A program made the translations under genes and the position numbers. Positions 60,486 to 64,000 of a DNA stretch of 64,000 bases are shown here, one piece after another. The stretch is from Spirochaetales bacterium. Lineage in GTDB: Bacteria > Spirochaetota > Spirochaetia > JABMQR01. Each line of letters opens with the position of its first letter. The stretch's first letter is position 1. Where the stretch lies: contig JAGYPA010000005.1 of the NCBI GenBank assembly GCA_018399255.1, forward strand, positions 1-64,000, given 5' to 3'. The notes below the pieces were generated by a model, which was not told where the DNA came from, searched no databases, and worked only from the letters and a program-made list of their open reading frames with translations.

Positions 60486-63400
60486 ATGATAAAGCGTGAA
60501 GCTGCCCGGGATACCTGGGCACGGATTATTGAATACTCAGGGCTGGGCTACGCGCTGCTTTCTGCAGTTACGGATACTGCCGGCACCCCCATAGACTACA
60601 CCTTCACAGAGACGAACCATACTTTCGGTGAGATGCTCGGGCAGAAAGCGAGTTCTCTCATAAACCGGAACATAACAGATGTGCTGCTGGGACTACGGGA
60701 CCGGCAGTTTGACTGGATCACCTATTTTTCAGCTGTCGGTAAAAAAGGGAAAGTTGAGGAGTTGGAGCACTATTCGCTTTCCCTGGGAAAGTACTTTCAT
60801 GTGAGAATGTTTTCTCTTCAGGAAAACACCATTGTTATCCTGTTGGCCGATATATCGAACCAGATGCAGATTGCCGATATTTCAAGAAAATTCATTGCGT
60901 ATGGAAACAGGAGCATAGACTACCAGAGTATCTGTGATCAGATGCTGCAGTTTTCCGGGGCAAAATACGCGGTCTTTAACCGATTTAACGAAAACGGGCT
61001 GGACTTCACCACGGTTGCCGTTTCGGGAGCGGGCGAGCATATACGAAAGGCAATTGAGCTGCTGGGCTTCAATGTTGTGGGAAGAGCCTGGCCGCATGAT
61101 CCGGTGCGGGCTGAGAAAATCCGTGATTCGGTAATTACCTCATTCCGCAGCCTGCCCGACCTTACCGGAGGGACGGTCAGTCGACGGGCGGTTTCCATCA
61201 TGGAGCGTCTCTTTGACATAGGCCAGACCAATGTGGTCAAGATTACGAACGATAACCGGATGCTCGGAGATTTTACCCTTATTATGGCGAGAGGTCAGTC
61301 GCTAGCAGCTAAGGGAATCGTGGAACTGTTTGCATCCCTGGTCGGCATCTTCCTTGAGAAAAAGCAGGCGGAAATCGATTCTGCGGCCCGAGAGCGTAAT
61401 TTCAGGACATTTTTTGACACGCTTGACGATATTGTGCTCATTTTTGATCTGGAAGGGAACGTGCTCCACGTGAATCGACGGGCCGGGGAAAAGCTCGGGT
61501 TCTCCTACAGCGAGATGAGGCAGATGCGCTTCAGCAGCTTTTACCATCAGGACAACCGGCAGGATGCAGAGGCCGTTCTGCGGAAGCTTTCTCCGGATGC
61601 TGTCGAGACCTGCCCGCTGCCGATATGCAGAAAAGATGGAACCAGGATATCTGCTGATACGCGACTTTGGTATGGAGAATGGTACGGTAAACCCTGCATC
61701 TATGGAATATCCAAGGATATTTCCCGTGAGCAGGAAGCCCTTCAGAAGTTTAACAGGCTGTTTGAACGAAGCCCGGCTATGATGGCTGTCCGAGCTCTTC
61801 CGGATGGCCGATTTACCGAAGCCAACGCCATGTTTCTGGAGACAACCGGTTATTCCCGGGATGAGCTGCTGGGCAGGAGTACCGACGAACTGGGGCTCTA
61901 TACCGATCCGGAGACTGGAAGAAGGCTGGATGCGGAAATTCTGGAACATAAGCATCTTAAGAATAGCGAAGTTCAGCTGACGGCTAAAGATAATCGACAG
62001 ATTTCCGGTCTGATGTCGGGAGAAATCTTCGAGAGTCAGGGGGTGGGCAACCTGCTGACGGTGCTCGTTGACATTACCGAAAACAAGAAAAAGGATAAGC
62101 TTCTTGAGGTTGTGACAACCGTTACCCAGGATTTTTTGAGCACCCGCAATTATCGGAAAGTTATCCCCCTGGCAATCCGGCAGATGGGAGAGGCGCTCGA
62201 TGTGAGCAGAGTCTATCTCTTTGAGAACACCTACAATCAGGATGGGGAACTGACAGCGGCAAGCAGGGAGGCTGAATGGAGTGCTGATGACACGGTATCC
62301 TACAAGGACAACCCGCTGCTGCAGCAGATATCGGTTGATTCAATGAGCACTATGCTATCCGGTATAGTGCGGGACCATCCGTTAAGTCTCGATACCGAGG
62401 AAATGGAGAGCGGACCGGCAAAATCAATCCTGGAATCCCTGAACATTCAGTCGATTCTGGTTCTGCCGATTATGGCTGACAACCGTTTCTGGGGTTTTCT
62501 CGGATTCGATGAGTGCCGGTATGTGCGCAGCTGGACCGAGCTTGAGATGTCGATTCTCAAGGTATTCTCTGCTTCGCTTAAGGCAGCGGTGGAACGGGAA
62601 CATGCCGACAGGCTGCTGATAGAAAGTGAGGAGAAAAATCGTGCAATTCTGCAGGCTGTGCCGGATATGTTTTTTGTCTACTCGCCCGAAGGCGTCATTA
62701 TGGATTATTTTGCATCTACCCGTTCCGGTCACCTGTTTGCGCCGCCGGAAAAGTTCCTGAAAAAAAACATTCTTGATGTTTTTCCTGAAGCTATTGCGGT
62801 TCCGGCCCTGAAAAGTCTTCAGGAGGCTTTGCGCAAGAAAGATGTCCAGGTGTTTGAATATTCCCTGACCATTAACGGGGTGCTGGAATATTTTGAAGCG
62901 CGGCATATGCCGATAAACGAGGAGTCTGTTCTGGCAATCTCTCGCAATATTTCCGACCGGAAGCGACAGCAGGATGCCATAGCATTTCTCAGTTATCATG
63001 ATCAGCTGACGAATGTCTATAACCGGCGGTATTTTGAGACAGCTATGCTGGAGCTCGATACCGGGGAGAATCTGCCTTTGAGCCTGATCATGCTGGACGT
63101 AAACGGACTGAAGCTGATAAATGATGCTTTCGGACACCTTGCCGGTGATGAACTGCTGAAAATCACTGCCGCCGAACTGCTTGCGGCAGCCCGTCCGGAG
63201 GATATTGTCGCGAGAATCGGCGGCGATGAATTTGTAATACTCCTGCCTGGAACCGATTATGAGCAAACCCGGCTGCTGGCAGAGGAGCTGGAAAAGAGGA
63301 TATCCTCAAAGCAGGTCCATTCCATTGCCATATCCATATCTATCGGATGGGATACGAAAAAGCAGGCTGAAACCGAGCTGATTACGGTGTTGAGCCAGGC

Positions 63401-64000
63401 GGAAGAGTATATGTACCGTAAAAAACTGACGGAAAGCAGAATAATGCGGCATAAGGCCATAGAAATTATTATGGATACCTTGCTGAAGAAAAAGCCGTTT
63501 GAAATGCAGCATTCGCAGCGTGTAGGGGTGTACTGCCGCAGAATCGGTGAAGCTCTGGGGCTGGATGCTGGAAAAGCCAGCAATCTACAGATAGCGGGAG
63601 AAATGCACGATATTGGAAAAATAATGATTGATTCCCGGATTCTCCAGAAGGGCAGTTCTCTGACGGAGAGCGAGACGAGTGAAATGCGGCGGCATGTGGA
63701 GGTCGGGTATCAGATAATGAAATCGGTAAATGAATATGCCCCGCTGGCGGAGGATGTGCTGGGGCATCACGAGCGGTGGGACGGCAGCGGCTATCCCCAT
63801 AGTTTGAAGGGAGAGGCTATACCGCTGGGAGCGAGAATAATTGCTGTTGCCGATGCCTACGATACCATGGTTTCCGGTCGGGTCTACCGGAAACCGCGTA
63901 CCCCGGAAGAAGCGGTGGAAGAACTCTTTAACAGTGCTGAAACCCAGTTTGATCCAGGGATAGTCCGCATATTTGTACAAAAGGTACTGGGTTATAATGC
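60486..64000 (+). CDS. PAS/GAF/GGDEF/HD-GYP c-di-GMP turnover protein (C-terminus cut by window edge)
   Basis: The open frame runs from ATG 60486 past the window end; 1171 residues are visible. Domains: amino PAS-like (1-135), GAF (about 145-300), two PAS (about 305-425, 427-545), GAF (about 550-715), PAS (about 720-830), GGDEF (about 835-1000; active motif G912-G-D-E-F916, with an inhibitory-site motif RPED five residues before it) and HD-GYP (from about 1005; HD at H1041-D1042, and HHERWDGSGYP). The same protein therefore has a diguanylate cyclase and a phosphodiesterase domain, so it could make and break c-di-GMP in response to sensed signals. PelD, 33 kb away, is a likely ligand receptor. 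The stop is not seen. Confidence 0.93.
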   Translation, partial: MIKREAARDTWARIIEYSGLGYALLSAVTDTAGTPIDYTFTETNHTFGEMLGQKASSLINRNITDVLLGLRDRQFDWITYFSAVGKKGKVEELEHYSLSLGKYFHVRMFSLQENTIVILLADISNQMQIADISRKFIAYGNRSIDYQSICDQMLQFSGAKYAVFNRFNENGLDFTTVAVSGAGEHIRKAIELLGFNVVGRAWPHDPVRAEKIRDSVITSFRSLPDLTGGTVSRRAVSIMERLFDIGQTNVVKITNDNRMLGDFTLIMARGQSLAAKGIVELFASLVGIFLEKKQAEIDSAARERNFRTFFDTLDDIVLIFDLEGNVLHVNRRAGEKLGFSYSEMRQMRFSSFYHQDNRQDAEAVLRKLSPDAVETCPLPICRKDGTRISADTRLWYGEWYGKPCIYGISKDISREQEALQKFNRLFERSPAMMAVRALPDGRFTEANAMFLETTGYSRDELLGRSTDELGLYTDPETGRRLDAEILEHKHLKNSEVQLTAKDNRQISGLMSGEIFESQGVGNLLTVLVDITENKKKDKLLEVVTTVTQDFLSTRNYRKVIPLAIRQMGEALDVSRVYLFENTYNQDGELTAASREAEWSADDTVSYKDNPLLQQISVDSMSTMLSGIVRDHPLSLDTEEMESGPAKSILESLNIQSILVLPIMADNRFWGFLGFDECRYVRSWTELEMSILKVFSASLKAAVEREHADRLLIESEEKNRAILQAVPDMFFVYSPEGVIMDYFASTRSGHLFAPPEKFLKKNILDVFPEAIAVPALKSLQEALRKKDVQVFEYSLTINGVLEYFEARHMPINEESVLAISRNISDRKRQQDAIAFLSYHDQLTNVYNRRYFETAMLELDTGENLPLSLIMLDVNGLKLINDAFGHLAGDELLKITAAELLAAARPEDIVARIGGDEFVILLPGTDYEQTRLLAEELEKRISSKQVHSIAISISIGWDTKKQAETELITVLSQAEEYMYRKKLTESRIMRHKAIEIIMDTLLKKKPFEMQHSQRVGVYCRRIGEALGLDAGKASNLQIAGEMHDIGKIMIDSRILQKGSSLTESETSEMRRHVEVGYQIMKSVNEYAPLAEDVLGHHERWDGSGYPHSLKGEAIPLGARIIAVADAYDTMVSGRVYRKPRTPEEAVEELFNSAETQFDPGIVRIFVQKVLGYN

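Overview
The window looks like chromosomal DNA of a free-living anaerobic spirochaete (Spirochaetaceae-like). This is an inference from protein style, not from a marker gene. Pointers are spirochaete-type periplasmic binding proteins without a lipobox, a lengthened PRPP synthetase, a LoaP/NusG-like paralogue, a Pel exopolysaccharide locus with PelD and DUF2194-type proteins, and a complete GatCAB amidotransferase. No rRNA, tRNA or CRISPR was found. Most genes start ATG after clear AGGAG-type ribosome sites, and several operons use ATGA stop-start overlaps.

Left edge (1-6.8 kb) is accessory DNA. It holds a minus-strand type I restriction-modification operon: a half-size HsdS, a KilA-N/HsdM chimera, an ORF6N protein with a PLD-like tail, and the first codons of HsdM. 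It also holds a large unknown protein, the tail of a DUF4143 ATPase, a TetR regulator followed by a truncated sugar ABC ATPase, and an EamA transporter.

7-19.9 kb is housekeeping: gatCAB (GatC expanded by an 18-bp tandem repeat), aspS, pfkA, ppk1, a PRPP synthetase, a class I aminotransferase, a NusG-family paralogue and a GNAT acetyltransferase.

20.1-28.0 kb is a split Pel polysaccharide locus. pelE-pelF-pelG run rightward and converge on a leftward pair, PelD (c-di-GMP receptor with an RxxD site) and a DUF2194 PelA-like protein. The NusG paralogue and a hairpin-plus-T-run leader lie just upstream of pelE. A GGDEF/HD-GYP protein at the right edge has the domains to make and degrade the PelD ligand.

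28.1-34.5 kb holds a sugar MFS transporter and the elongation factor P modification set (epmB, efp, epmA), with an Rrf2 regulator and a methyltransferase. epmA and a PfkB-type kinase diverge from one perfect palindrome that supplies both -35 boxes.

34.6-41.4 kb is a PfkB-family kinase and a branched-chain-amino-acid-type ABC operon (livJHMGF) ending in an alpha/beta hydrolase. 41.4-43.1 kb is a 1.7-kb gene-free block of direct and inverted repeats and RNA-like hairpins.

43.1-50 kb holds an EamA transporter and a carbohydrate ABC importer with a cytoplasmic sulfatase and a LacI regulator. The promoter carries a palindromic operator. 50-64 kb holds a 1601-residue hybrid sensor kinase, a GPH sugar transporter, glgX, a serine carboxypeptidase-like protein and the partial PAS/GAF/GGDEF/HD-GYP protein. 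At least two families of dispersed intergenic repeats occur in three copies each.
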